DNA of 64,000 nucleotides from Novosphingobium sp. (GCA_017745295.1 JAGHZR010000003.1:124001-188000), one strand, 5' to 3'. Positions 7,440 to 16,730 are shown, counted from the stretch's first letter. Numbers and translations: made by a program. The notes: a model not told the origin generated them from the letters alone.

Positions 7440-9713
7440 TCAGGGTTTCGCGGTGATCCGGTCGAGATTGGCGGAGCCGGCCAGGGCCGCGTCACCGGCG
7501 AAATGGCCGATGCGCAGCCGGTAGGCCCCCGCATCGACGACCCAGCCCGGTGCCGCATTATCGAAGCGGGCGATGACGCGCGGATCGACGGTCAGCGCGA
7601 CATGGCGGGTCTCGCCGGGCTGAAGCCGCACCTTCTCGAAACCGGCGAGGCGGTAGGCTTTGGTGCCCGCCGCGCTCTTCGCCTCGACATAGAGCTGCGG
7701 CACGTCGGCGCCGGCGCGCTTGCCGTTGTTGGTGACGTCGAACTCGACAGTCAGCTTCGCGCCGTCCGAGACCTTGAGGTTGGCATAGCGGAAGCTGGTG
7801 TACGTGAGGCCGTAGCCGAACGGGAAGAGCGGCTTCTCGTTCTTCGCGGCGTACCAGCGATAACCGACATCGGCGCCTTCCGGGTAGTCCACGGTGAAGG
7901 GCGCGACGCCGCCGCTCATGCCGTAGACGGTCTTGTCGCCCGCATCGCGGCGGGCGTCGGCGGCGTGGAGTTCGGCCAGCCCGAGCGGCTCGGGGCGCGG
8001 CGCCTGCTGGACGGCGACCGGGAAGGTGATCGGCAGGCGGCCCGAGGGCGCGACATCGCCGAACAGGATATTGGCGATCGCTTCGCCGCCGCGCTGGCCG
8101 GGATACCAGGCCTGCAGGATCGCGGGCACGCGGTTCACCCAGGGCATCAGCACCGGCCCGCCAGCCTCGACCACCACCAGCGTCTTCTTGTTGGCGCCGG
8201 CGACGGCATCGATCAGCGCGTCCTGATTGTCGGGGAGGGCCATGCTCTCGGGGTCTTGCGCCTCGGTGCGCCAGGCCCAGGCGAAGACCACCGCCATGTC
8301 CGCGCCCTTGGCGGCGGCAGCGGCGGCCTTGGGATCGCTGCCGTCCACATAGGTCACGCTGGCCCCCGGCGCGAGCGCCTGGATCGCCTTCAGCGGCGAG
8401 GAGGCGTGCCAGGTGATCCGCGCGAAGGAGGCGGCGGCGCCCTTGGTCAGCGGGATCTCGACCGGCGCGCCGCCGACCGAGCGGACCTGCGAGGAACCGC
8501 CGCCCGAAAGCACGCCCACATCCGCATGGGCGCCGATCAGCACGATCTTTTTCGCGGTCTTGGCCAGCGGCAGCAGGTTACCCTCGTTCCTGAGCAGGAC
8601 GATGCCTTCCTCGGCCGCGCGCTGGGCGACGAGGGCGTGCTTGGCATAGTCGATCGGCTGGGCGCTTTCGGGGACGGGGTTGTCCATCAGCCCGCTGTCG
8701 ATCACGCCGAAGAGGATGCGGCGGACCATGTCGTCGAGGCGGCTCATCGGGATGCGCCCGGCCTTCACCGCTTCGGCGAACTTCGTGTCGAAGAACATCT
8801 GGTCGTCCAGTTCCTGCCCGGAATCCTGGTCGAGACCGTCGTTGGCGGCCTTCTCGGTCGAGTGGACGGCGCCCCAGTCGGACATGACCCAGCCCTTGTA
8901 GGCCCAGTCCTGCTTGAGCACCTTGTTCAGCAGCCAGTCGTTCTCGCAGGCATAGTCGCCGTTGACCTTGTTATAGGCGCACATTACGGAAGCCGGACGG
9001 CCCGCCTCGATGCCGAGCTGGAAGGCCAGCAGGTCGCTCTCGCGCAGCTCTGCCGTGCCGATCCGGGCGTCGAGTACGGTGCGGCCGGTCTCCTGCGAAT
9101 TGAGCGCGAAGTGCTTGATGGTGGAGACGATGTGGTTGCTCTGCACGCCCTTGATATGCTCGCCCACCATGACGCCCGCGAGCAGCGGGTCTTCGCCGAG
9201 ATATTCGAAATTGCGCCCGTTCCAAGGATCGCGGGTGAGGTTGACACCGCCTGCGAGCAGGACGTTGAAAGTCTTGGCGCGCGCTTCGGCGCCGATCATC
9301 ACGCCGCCTTCATAGGCAAGCTGCGGATTGAAGGTGGCGGCGGTGGCGATGCTGGCGGGCAGCGCGGTGGCGACGTCGCCCTTGCGCTGCTCGACCTGGT
9401 TGGCAACGCCGAGGCTGGCATCGCTCTCGCGCAGGGTCGGGATGCCGAGGCGCGGAATGCCGGGGATGTGGCCTGCCGAGGGGATCATCGCGATCGGCGG
9501 CACCGGCTTCGCCAGCGGCGGGAAGTAGCCGTGGATCAGTTGCAGCTTCTCTTCCAGCGTCATCGCTTTGACGAGAGCATCGGCGCGCGCCTCGGCCGAT
9601 TGGCCGGTACTGGCGCCGGGGGCGCGGGCTGCGGTCTGCTGCGCCAGGGCCGGGACGGTCAGGCTGGTGCCGAGGGTCAAGGCGGCAAGCAGGGCGGCAA
9701 TCTTCATCGTCAT
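7440..9713 (-). CDS. Exported glycoside hydrolase family 3 (beta-glucosidase type)
   Basis: 757 residues with a Sec signal peptide (MTMKIAALLAALTLGTSLTVPALAQQ). It has the GH3 order: an N-terminal TIM-barrel with KHFALNSQE and the nucleophile motif MSDWG (Asp about 279), then the second alpha/beta domain (LPLAKTAKKIVLIGAHADVGVLSGGGSSQV) and a C-terminal fibronectin-III-like domain (VTNNGKRAGADVPQLYVEAK ... LAGFEKVRLQPGE). GH3 enzymes usually release glucose or xylose from beta-linked oligosaccharides; the exact substrate is not readable. The chosen ATG at 9713 overlaps the stop of the halogenase-like gene as ATGA and has AAGG upstream. It is the last gene of the receptor-halogenase-GH3 operon. 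Confidence 0.92.
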   Translation of the reverse strand: MTMKIAALLAALTLGTSLTVPALAQQTAARAPGASTGQSAEARADALVKAMTLEEKLQLIHGYFPPLAKPVPPIAMIPSAGHIPGIPRLGIPTLRESDASLGVANQVEQRKGDVATALPASIATAATFNPQLAYEGGVMIGAEARAKTFNVLLAGGVNLTRDPWNGRNFEYLGEDPLLAGVMVGEHIKGVQSNHIVSTIKHFALNSQETGRTVLDARIGTAELRESDLLAFQLGIEAGRPASVMCAYNKVNGDYACENDWLLNKVLKQDWAYKGWVMSDWGAVHSTEKAANDGLDQDSGQELDDQMFFDTKFAEAVKAGRIPMSRLDDMVRRILFGVIDSGLMDNPVPESAQPIDYAKHALVAQRAAEEGIVLLRNEGNLLPLAKTAKKIVLIGAHADVGVLSGGGSSQVRSVGGAPVEIPLTKGAAASFARITWHASSPLKAIQALAPGASVTYVDGSDPKAAAAAAKGADMAVVFAWAWRTEAQDPESMALPDNQDALIDAVAGANKKTLVVVEAGGPVLMPWVNRVPAILQAWYPGQRGGEAIANILFGDVAPSGRLPITFPVAVQQAPRPEPLGLAELHAADARRDAGDKTVYGMSGGVAPFTVDYPEGADVGYRWYAAKNEKPLFPFGYGLTYTSFRYANLKVSDGAKLTVEFDVTNNGKRAGADVPQLYVEAKSAAGTKAYRLAGFEKVRLQPGETRHVALTVDPRVIARFDNAAPGWVVDAGAYRLRIGHFAGDAALAGSANLDRITAKP

Positions 9714-11263
9714 CGGGAAACCTTGGCTGGAGCGGTGCCCATGCGGGCGTGATAGTGATCGAGCAGGGCGCGGTGGTCGGGCAGGGCACCGCGCGCCCCG
9801 GCATGGGCTGTGCGCACCCGGGCGAAGACCTCGCAGGCTTCCTGCGCGCCGGGATAGCGTTCGATTCCGGCCGCAAGCCGGGTCTCGAAGCCCATGCCGT
9901 AGAGGATGTAATGGTAGCTCGGCGGCAGGAACGTCTCCAGATCGACCACGAAATCGAAGCGCGAGGGCGGGCGGTGGCGCCACTGCGCCAGCATGTCCTG
10001 CAAGGCTTCGGGGATCGAGGCCGGATCGGCATTGTCGCGCCAGTAGGCGGTGTCGGTCCGGCGGGTGATGCAGTAGTGGAGCTTCAGGAAATGGACGATG
10101 CGCTCGAACCGCGCGGCCATCAGCCGGTTGAAGCTGCGCGCGGCGGCCTCGCGGGCGCTGCGCTGGCCGGGGACGAGAAACTCGCCGACCATCTTCAACG
10201 CGGCTTCGATCAGCATGATGCCGGTCGATTCCAGCGGCTCGAAGAACCCGGCGGAAAGGCCCACGGCGACGCAGTTGCCGATCCACTGGGTCTCGCGGTA
10301 GCCGGTCTCGAAGCGAAGCTGGCGCGGAGTCAGGCTCTCGCTTTCGCTGCCCAGATAGCGGCGCAGGGTCGCTTCCGCCTCGTCGTCGGAGCAATGGCGG
10401 CTGGAATAGACATAGCCGACGCCGCGGCGCTCGCTGAGGCCGATATCCCAGGTCCAGCCCGCTTCATGCGCGGTCGCCAGCGTATAGGGCCGAACCGGTG
10501 TATCGGGCTGGGCGTAGGGGACCTGCATGGCCAGCGCGCGGTCATTGAACAGGCTGTCCGAGCAGGTGGTGAAGTCTGCGCCCAGTGTCTGGCCGATCAG
10601 GAGCGCGCGGAAGCCCGAACAGTCGAGGAAGAAGTCGCCCTCCACCCGGCGGCCATCGGCCAGCGCGAGCGCGGCGATATCGCCATTGGCTGCGCGCTCC
10701 ACCGTGGCGACGGTCCCTTCGATGCGCGTGACCCCGGCGGCGACGGATATGTCGCGCAGATAGTCCGCAAATCGGGCCGCGTCGAAGTGGTAGGCATAGT
10801 TCATCGGCCCGGAGAAGTCGGGGTCTTCCGTCCGCTTGGGGCTGCGTCCGGCGCGGATCACCTGCTCCTGCACGGTGACGGCATCGGCCCAGGGCAGGCG
10901 CGTCTCGCTGCCATCGGCGATCCAGTGCGGCAGGAGCGCTTCGTCCTCGCCGCCGACGGGCAGGTTGAAGGGATGGAAATAGCTGTCGCTGCCGGTGGCC
11001 CAGCCGTCGAACAGCACGCCTTGCTTGAAGGTGGCGTCGGCCCGGACCAGGAATTCCGCCTCGCTGATTTCGAGACCCGCCAGCGTCGTGCGGATCGTCG
11101 GGAAAGTGCCTTCCCCTACGCCGATGATGCCGATCTCGCTGGATTCGACCAGCGTGATATCGCGCATCTTCAGAGTGCGGGAAAGGTAGGCGGCGGCCAG
11201 CCATCCGGCCGTGCCGCCGCCCAGTATGACGACGCGACCGGAGGAGGGGTAGTCGGTCGTCAT
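9710..11263 (-). CDS. Tryptophan-halogenase-family flavoprotein
   Basis: 517 residues of the flavin-dependent tryptophan halogenase fold: FAD-binding VVILGGGTAGWLAAAYL at the N-terminus, the conserved lysine (K80, in ATFKQG) and the conserved glutamate (E345, in EPLESTG) that correspond to catalytic residues K79 and E346 of PrnA. The halogenase marker WxWxIP reads W270-T-W-D-I-G, so the proline is lost. Members of this family often lie in TonB-receptor operons of sphingomonads and Caulobacter, where the role is undetermined. It starts 17 nt after the receptor gene and overlaps the GH3 gene by ATGA, so it is co-translated with sugar-uptake genes. Halogenation is possible but unproven. Confidence 0.88.
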   Translation of the reverse strand: MTTDYPSSGRVVILGGGTAGWLAAAYLSRTLKMRDITLVESSEIGIIGVGEGTFPTIRTTLAGLEISEAEFLVRADATFKQGVLFDGWATGSDSYFHPFNLPVGGEDEALLPHWIADGSETRLPWADAVTVQEQVIRAGRSPKRTEDPDFSGPMNYAYHFDAARFADYLRDISVAAGVTRIEGTVATVERAANGDIAALALADGRRVEGDFFLDCSGFRALLIGQTLGADFTTCSDSLFNDRALAMQVPYAQPDTPVRPYTLATAHEAGWTWDIGLSERRGVGYVYSSRHCSDDEAEATLRRYLGSESESLTPRQLRFETGYRETQWIGNCVAVGLSAGFFEPLESTGIMLIEAALKMVGEFLVPGQRSAREAAARSFNRLMAARFERIVHFLKLHYCITRRTDTAYWRDNADPASIPEALQDMLAQWRHRPPSRFDFVVDLETFLPPSYHYILYGMGFETRLAAGIERYPGAQEACEVFARVRTAHAGARGALPDHRALLDHYHARMGTAPAKVSR

Positions 11264-11280
11264 TGTCTTTCAGCCCTTCG

Positions 11281-13758
11281 TCAGAAGCTCGCGCGGGCGC
11301 GGACGCCCCAGGTGCGCGGCGGCTGGAGGTTCGAGAGGAACACCGGATCGTAGCGCGGCGCGCCGAAGGCACCGGCTCCGGTCCGGATGTGTCCGTTCTC
11401 GATATTCTGGACGAAGGCTTCGACCGAATACTTGCCGTCGGCCGGCTCGAAGCGGATCGAGGCGTCGGAGCGGAAGTAGGCCTTCTGCTTGTCCCACGAG
11501 GTGCCGTTGGTGCCGCGGTCGGGCATGTTCTCGGCCGGATCGTTGGCGTTCACGAACGGGTTGGCATCGCCGTTGAAGTAGCTCAGCCAGCTCTTGGTCT
11601 CGTAGTGGGTGGTGAAGCGCGGGGTGATCCGCGCGCCGCTCGCCAGTTCGAAGTCGTGCTCGTAGCTCAGCGTCGCCGAGAAGCGCGGCGCGTGGGCCAG
11701 TTCGTTGCCCCTGAGCTGCACGATCGAGGAGGCCTTGCCGCCGTCGTAGAGGCGGCCGTCGACGCTTTCCAGATCGTCCAGCTTGGTCTTCTGCAGCGTG
11801 GCCGAGAAGTTCAGGCGGTCTGCGGGGGTGAAGGCGGCATTCATTTCCGCTTCCAGGCCGTAAGCCTTCGCGCCCTTGGCGTTCTGGGTCACGATCTGGC
11901 TGCGCACGACGTTGCCGTCATCGTCGCGGAAGGTGACGGCCTGGTTCACCTGATATCCCTTGAAGTCGGAATAGTAGGCGGCGAGGTTCAGCGTCAATGC
12001 GCGGTCGAGCAGGCGGGTCTTGAGGCCGACTTCGTAGTTGGTCAGGGTTTCCGGATCGGTCAGCCCGGCATTGTCCTGAATGTTGCCCGACTTGAAGCCG
12101 GTGGAGATGCTGGCATAGCCCAGCGTGTCCTCGGCGAGGTCGGCATCGACGCGGGCGAGGTAGGTCAGCTTGTCCCACTTGCCCTTCACGTCGTTGTTCG
12201 AGATCGAGAAGCCGGGCAGCAGCGCGACCAGTTCCGCAGCGGAAGCACCCGGATAGGCGCCGAAGATGCCGCCGGTGCAGGCGCCGCCGGGGGCCTTGTC
12301 GGCAGCGGTGCAGCCGTCGCCCGAGAAGGTCACGTTGCGGCCGCCGATGTCCTGCTTCTTGTCCGAGGTGTAGCGCAGGCCGCCGGTGAAGCGCAGCCAG
12401 TCCGATGCATGCCACACGGCCTGGCCGAACACGGCGCGGCTGTCGATCTGGCGATTGGCCTGGATGAAGCTGCCCGCCCAGCTGAAGGTGCCGTCGCGGT
12501 AGCCGTTGCGCTGGTCGATATCGAAGCGGATCTTGTTCTTCTCGTGGCTGTAATAGGCGCCGAGGATCCAGTCGATATCGTTCTCGCCGGTGGACTTGAG
12601 CTGGAGTTCGTGGCTCTGGAAGTCGTAGCGCGAGGAGAGCGTGGCATTCTCGTTGAAGGCGCCGAGCGGCAGGTCGTTGCCGTCCGCGTCCACCTGGCCG
12701 GTCGGGGGCAGGGCGCCGGCGTCGGCATCGGTGCGGGTGCTGCCGCCGATGCGCGACCAGCCCGCGATGTAGCTGAGCTGCACGCCGTCGGTGATATCGT
12801 AGTTCATCGTGCTGCGCACGGCGACCGAGTAGCGGTCGGTCTCGGGCGCGGTGTCGCTGAGCGTGGACCAGCGCTTGGTGCCCGCGCGCGGGGTCTGGAG
12901 CAGGCCGATCACCGGCGCGCCGTTGTCAAGGAAGCCTTCGCCCGAGAGATTCCAGCTGAACTTGTCGCTCGGCTGCCAGAGCATCGAGACGCGGCCCGAC
13001 TGCTGGTCGGCGGCGTAGTATTTCTTGCCCGAAGTGACGAAGGCCGACTTGTTGATGCCGACGATGTCCGGCGCGGCCTGATAGTCGGCATAGCCGTCAT
13101 GACGGTCGCTGACGAAGGCGACGCGGAAGGCCAGGGTGTCGGTGACGGGGATGTTGATCGCGCCGCGCACGCCGAAGCGCTTGTAGGCACCGCCAACCAC
13201 TTCGACATTGCCCGAGAACTCGCCGAGCTTGGGCTTGGCCGAGATCAGGCTGAGCGCGCCGACCGTGGCGTTGCGGCCGAACAGCGTGCCCTGCGGGCCG
13301 CGCAGCACTTCCACGCGTTCCATGTCGTACATCAGCACCGAGGCGCCCTGCGAGCGCGGCGAATAGACGCCGTCGATGTAGATGGCGACTTCGGGGTCGG
13401 CCACTTCGGTATAGGCGCTGTCGTTGCCGATGCCGCGCAAGGTCAGCAGCACGGCCGACTGGTCGCCCTGCTGGTTGAACTGCAGCGAGGGAACGAAGCG
13501 GGCAAGGTCGGTGACGTCCTTGACGCCGTTCTTGGTCAGGGTTTCCTGGCTGAAGGCCGAGATCGCGATCGGCGTGGACTGCAGGGTGGTTTCACGGCGC
13601 GTGGCGGTGACGATGATGTCGCCGTCCGACGCGGCCGGAGAAGCCTGGGTCGCAGCCTGCTGGGCAGGCGCTGCCGCATCCTGCGCATGGGCGATGGTGG
13701 AAATGGAAAATAGGCAAGCCGCGAGCGCTGTGCCCGCGACGAGATCGTGCCTCGTCAT
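11281..13758 (-). CDS. TonB-dependent receptor, probable oligosaccharide uptake
   Basis: 825 residues from the chosen ATG at 13758, which has GGAGG 8 nt upstream. A signal peptide (MTRHDLVAGTALAACLFSISTIAHAQ) is followed by a TonB box (GDIIVTATRR), a plug domain (IAISAFSQETLTKNGVKDVTDLARFVPSLQF; VEVLRGPQGTLFGRNATVGALSLISAKP) and a long beta-barrel ending in the aromatic residue of ARASF. It imports a ligand across the outer membrane, here probably the substrate of the adjacent GH3 enzyme. It is the first gene of a three-gene leftward operon, and two LacI-type operators lie 52-112 bp upstream of its start. Confidence 0.93.
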   Translation of the reverse strand: MTRHDLVAGTALAACLFSISTIAHAQDAAAPAQQAATQASPAASDGDIIVTATRRETTLQSTPIAISAFSQETLTKNGVKDVTDLARFVPSLQFNQQGDQSAVLLTLRGIGNDSAYTEVADPEVAIYIDGVYSPRSQGASVLMYDMERVEVLRGPQGTLFGRNATVGALSLISAKPKLGEFSGNVEVVGGAYKRFGVRGAINIPVTDTLAFRVAFVSDRHDGYADYQAAPDIVGINKSAFVTSGKKYYAADQQSGRVSMLWQPSDKFSWNLSGEGFLDNGAPVIGLLQTPRAGTKRWSTLSDTAPETDRYSVAVRSTMNYDITDGVQLSYIAGWSRIGGSTRTDADAGALPPTGQVDADGNDLPLGAFNENATLSSRYDFQSHELQLKSTGENDIDWILGAYYSHEKNKIRFDIDQRNGYRDGTFSWAGSFIQANRQIDSRAVFGQAVWHASDWLRFTGGLRYTSDKKQDIGGRNVTFSGDGCTAADKAPGGACTGGIFGAYPGASAAELVALLPGFSISNNDVKGKWDKLTYLARVDADLAEDTLGYASISTGFKSGNIQDNAGLTDPETLTNYEVGLKTRLLDRALTLNLAAYYSDFKGYQVNQAVTFRDDDGNVVRSQIVTQNAKGAKAYGLEAEMNAAFTPADRLNFSATLQKTKLDDLESVDGRLYDGGKASSIVQLRGNELAHAPRFSATLSYEHDFELASGARITPRFTTHYETKSWLSYFNGDANPFVNANDPAENMPDRGTNGTSWDKQKAYFRSDASIRFEPADGKYSVEAFVQNIENGHIRTGAGAFGAPRYDPVFLSNLQPPRTWGVRARASF

Positions 13759-13809
13759 GTCATCCTCCCAGATGGTTTTGTACCTTGTGAAGGGCTGATG
13801 GCCGGAATC

Positions 13810-13823
13810 TGACATCGATGTCA
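13810..13823. promoter_or_regulatory. LacI-type operator 1
   Basis: A perfect 14-bp palindrome, TGACATCGATGTCA, with the central CG typical of LacI-family sites. It lies 52 bp upstream of the receptor start. Its likely ligand is the LacI-family regulator encoded at 15251-16267 in the divergent arm. Confidence 0.75.
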
Positions 13824-13850
13824 AGCGGGTTCGGAACCATTCCGGCAACG

Positions 13851-13870
13851 ATCTGACATCGATGTCAGAT
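13851..13870. promoter_or_regulatory. LacI-type operator 2
   Basis: The same TGACATCGATGTCA core (13854-13867) extended to a perfect 20-bp palindrome. The two operator centres are 44 bp apart, close to four helical turns, which would suit cooperative binding. A further half-site GATGTCA follows at about 13874. The sites lie between the receptor gene and the MFS gene and could control both directions. Confidence 0.78.
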
Positions 13871-13982
13871 TATGATGTCAAAGTGTGGATTTCGTGACAC
13901 AGCGGTCTTTCGACGGGCTTCCATTCGGGCCTGTCAGCGCGCCGTTTGTCCCCGATTTGCCATCCTTTGCCGAGTGCCATAG

Positions 13983-15254
13983 ATGTCCGCCATGACGCTT
14001 TCCCCACCGATCGACGCGCCTTCCGCTTCGCCGGAAACCCAGGCCAGGCGTCTGTTCTGGCTGTCCATCGGCGTCTTTTTTATCGGTGGTTTTCTAAGCG
14101 CTTCGGTCAGCCTGCTGGTGCCGCAGCTGCGGTCCGTGCTCTCGCTGGACTACAAGGCGGTTCTGCTGGTGCAACTGGCCTTCCATTCCAGCTATCTGCT
14201 CTTCGCGCTTCCCGCCGCGTTGGCCGTGGTGCGAATCGGTTACATGCGCGCGATCGCCTTCGGGCTGACCGTCATGACCGCCGGTTGCCTCGCCCTGGTG
14301 CTGGCGCAGGGGATGCGGCAGTTCCTGCTGGTTCTGGCCGCACTTCTGTTGCTATCGGCCGGGCAGACGGTGTTGCAGATCGCTGCCAATACTGTGGTCA
14401 CCGTCATTGGTCCTTCGCGCCGTTCGGCTTTCCGGCTCAACCTGCTTCAGGGCTTCAATTCGCTGGGGACCGTGCTGGGACCGCTGCTGAGCGCGCCGTT
14501 CCTGCTGGCGAACATCGCACCGGGATCCCGCGCCGAGATGACCGCATCGATACCCTTCATCGCCATCGGCGCGGTGCTGGCGATGTTGTCCACGCTCTAT
14601 GTCGGCCATCGCGCTTTGCTGGCGGGCGCTTCGGAAGGCACGGGAAACACGCTGCCGCAAGGCTGGTCGCGGCAGATTTTCGCGGTGCTGGGCGACCGGC
14701 GATTGCTCTGGGGCACAGTGGCGATCTTCGTCTACGTCGGCGCGGAAGTGACGATCGGCACCCTGATGACCAATGTGCTGATGCTGCCCGAGCGGCTGGC
14801 GCTGGAGCCGGTAAGCGCGGGGCGGCTGGTCAGCCTCTACTGGGGCGGTGCCATGGTCGGGCGTTTCGGCGGCGCCTGGCTGATGACGTGGATTCCGGAG
14901 GCGCGGCTGCTGCTTTACGCCGCCTTGGGAGCGGTGGCGCTGACCGTGGGGGCGGTGGTCCTGCCGGGTGCGGCCGGAGCCGTGGCCCTGATCGCGGTGG
15001 GGCTATGCAATGCGATCATGTACCCGACGATCTACGCATTGGCGATGCCGCAGGACAGCCGCCGCGCGCCGCTGGCTTCGATGTGGCTCTGCATGGCGGT
15101 GGTCGGCGGCGCGGTGGTGCCGATCCTGACCGGCACGGCGGCCGATGCCTTCGGCCTGCTGCCGGCGCTGCTGCTGCCCGCGCTCTGCTATGCGGTGATC
15201 GCGGCCTTTGCGGCGATGTGCGTCCGGCGCCCCCAGGGAGAATCGGCGGAATGA
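13983..15254 (+). CDS. FucP/GluP-type MFS sugar transporter
   Basis: 423 residues with about 12 hydrophobic segments. The motifs VLLVQLAFHSSYLLFALPAALAVVRIGYMRAIAFGL and VLQIAANTVVTVIGPSRRSAFRLNLLQGFNSLGTVLGPLL match the fucose/glucose/galactose:H+ symporter subfamily. It would carry the sugar released by the GH3 enzyme across the inner membrane. It ends in an ATGA overlap with the LacI-family gene, so the two are translationally coupled. The ATG at 13983 has a weak ribosome binding site; an alternative ATG lies at 13992. Confidence 0.88.
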   Translation: MSAMTLSPPIDAPSASPETQARRLFWLSIGVFFIGGFLSASVSLLVPQLRSVLSLDYKAVLLVQLAFHSSYLLFALPAALAVVRIGYMRAIAFGLTVMTAGCLALVLAQGMRQFLLVLAALLLLSAGQTVLQIAANTVVTVIGPSRRSAFRLNLLQGFNSLGTVLGPLLSAPFLLANIAPGSRAEMTASIPFIAIGAVLAMLSTLYVGHRALLAGASEGTGNTLPQGWSRQIFAVLGDRRLLWGTVAIFVYVGAEVTIGTLMTNVLMLPERLALEPVSAGRLVSLYWGGAMVGRFGGAWLMTWIPEARLLLYAALGAVALTVGAVVLPGAAGAVALIAVGLCNAIMYPTIYALAMPQDSRRAPLASMWLCMAVVGGAVVPILTGTAADAFGLLPALLLPALCYAVIAAFAAMCVRRPQGESAE

Positions 15255-16267
15255 GCGTCGTCACGATCAAGGATGTCGCGGCCCGCGCGGGCGTATCCCC
15301 AAAGACGGTGTCGCGCGTCATCAACGGCGAGGCCCATGTCCGGCCCGAGCTGCGCGATCTCGTGCAGAAGGTCGTCGCCGAACTCGACTACCGGCCCAAT
15401 GCTTTCGCCCGCAGCTTGTCCAGCTCGCGCTCCTACCTGCTGGGGCTGTTCATCGACGATCCCGTCTCGGGCTATGCCGCCGACGTCCAGCACGGCGCGC
15501 TCATGGGGTGCCGGGCGCGCAGCTATCACCTCGTGGTCGAGCCGGTGGACCTGACTGCGCCGGACTGGGCCGGGGAAGTGCGCGCCAGTATCGCCGCGCT
15601 GCGGCTGGACGGCGCCGTCGTCGCGCCGCCGATCTGCGACGACGCCGCGCTCATGGCCATCTTCGCCGAGGCAGGCCTGCCCACGGTGCTGGTTGCGCCG
15701 AGCATCGCGCCGCCGACCTCGGGCACCGTGCGGATGGACGACCGACGCGCGGCGCAGGAGATGACCGACTATCTCATCGCCCTCGGCCATCGCCGCATCG
15801 GCTTCGTGCAGGGACCGCTCAGCCACAGCGCCTCGGCGCGGCGCGAGGAGGGCTTCCGTGCGGCCATGGCAGCGGCGGGCCTTGCCGTCGACGAGAGCTG
15901 CGTGATGCGCGGTGACTTCACGTCGCGCTCGGGCATGGAACTGGGCGAGCACTTGCTGGCCCTGCCGGAGCGGCCGACAGCGGCCTTCGCCGCGAACGAC
16001 GACATGGCGCTGGGCGTGCTGATCACCGCGATGAAACTGGGCATTGCCGTGCCCGAGCAATTGTCGGTCTGCGGTTTCGACGATGCGCCTTCGTCCCGCG
16101 CGGCCTGGCCGCAGCTCACCACCGTTCGCCAGCCCAAGGCGGAAATGGCCATGGCGGCGGTCGATATCCTGGTCGATCCGGAGTTTCGCCGGAAAGCGGG
16201 CGGCGAGGGCTCGCAGCTGATGCTGCCGCATGAAATGGTCGTGCGGGGCAGTACCGGCCCGGCCTGA
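15251..16267 (+). CDS. LacI-family transcriptional regulator
   Basis: 338 residues. The N-terminal helix-turn-helix and hinge (VTIKDVAARAGVSPKTVSRVINGEAHV ... LDYRPNAFARSL) are classic LacI family. The periplasmic-binding-protein-like effector domain includes LGHRRIGFVQGP and FAANDDMALGVL, with QLSVCGFDDAP near the end. It starts at the ATGA overlap with the sugar transporter. By position it should bind the twin palindromes at 13810 and 13851 and respond to the imported sugar or a metabolite. The frame upstream of 15251 is a shadow of the transporter gene. Confidence 0.93.
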   Translation: MSVVTIKDVAARAGVSPKTVSRVINGEAHVRPELRDLVQKVVAELDYRPNAFARSLSSSRSYLLGLFIDDPVSGYAADVQHGALMGCRARSYHLVVEPVDLTAPDWAGEVRASIAALRLDGAVVAPPICDDAALMAIFAEAGLPTVLVAPSIAPPTSGTVRMDDRRAAQEMTDYLIALGHRRIGFVQGPLSHSASARREEGFRAAMAAAGLAVDESCVMRGDFTSRSGMELGEHLLALPERPTAAFAANDDMALGVLITAMKLGIAVPEQLSVCGFDDAPSSRAAWPQLTTVRQPKAEMAMAAVDILVDPEFRRKAGGEGSQLMLPHEMVVRGSTGPA

Positions 16268-16311
16268 TACTGGACGGGCTGCGCGCGGCCGCCTATCCCC
16301 TGACGGCCAGC

Positions 16312-16730
16312 ATGGGAGAAGCGACGCGCGATATCAGATGGATGGCATCGCTCGTCTTGACGGCGACAGTGTCCCTTGCGGCTCCCGCGCTTGCCGAGGA
16401 GCATCCGGGCGACGCTTCGACGTGACCGGCTATGCCCTCTCGCTGACCCCGGACGTGACCAACGCAGCGCTGTCCGGGCAAGAGACGATTGTCTTTCGCG
16501 TGACGGCGGCGCGCCTCGACCGGCTGGTCATCACCGGCAATGCGCTCACCATCTACGGCGCCCGGCTGGACGGCAAGGCGCTGGTGCCGGAACAGCGCGG
16601 CAAGGTGCCAGGGGGCACCGTGACCAGCCGCGATCTCCAGCGGGCCATGGAAGCGGCGAGCGGCCGCGACTTGCACACGCTGTTCGCGGAATGGGTGTTC
16701 GGCAGCGACGATGCGGCGGAAAAGGGGTGA
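16312..16730 (+). pseudogene. Remnant of an exported M1-family aminopeptidase, frameshifted and internally deleted
   Basis: An ATG at 16312 opens a clear signal peptide (MASLVLTATVSLAAPALAEE) in one frame, which stops at 16424. The adjacent frame, from about 16410, continues with FDVTGYALSLTPDVTNAALSGQETIVFRV, the start of the M1 N-terminal beta domain. After about 50 residues it jumps to VTSRDLQRAMEAASGRDLHTLFAEWVFG, the extreme C-terminal segment of M1 peptidases. The entire HExxH zinc catalytic domain is missing. This is best read as a decaying gene with one frameshift and a deletion of several hundred codons. It follows the LacI-family gene and precedes the DsbA-like gene. Confidence 0.75.

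Noticed and set aside
7404..9752. Very long open frame on the + strand opposite the GH3 gene
   Set aside because: Antisense shadow of a GC-rich gene. It has no recognisable motif, while the minus strand shows all GH3 motifs.
11263..13713. Long + strand open frame opposite the TonB receptor
   Set aside because: Low-complexity, Gly/Arg/Ala-rich shadow translation with no domain. The receptor on the minus strand is complete.
16230..16730. A 166-codon frame read as one small intact gene
   Set aside because: Its first third is a shadow of the LacI-gene end and of a signal peptide in another frame; only the later part is coding-like, and it matches two distant pieces of an M1 peptidase.
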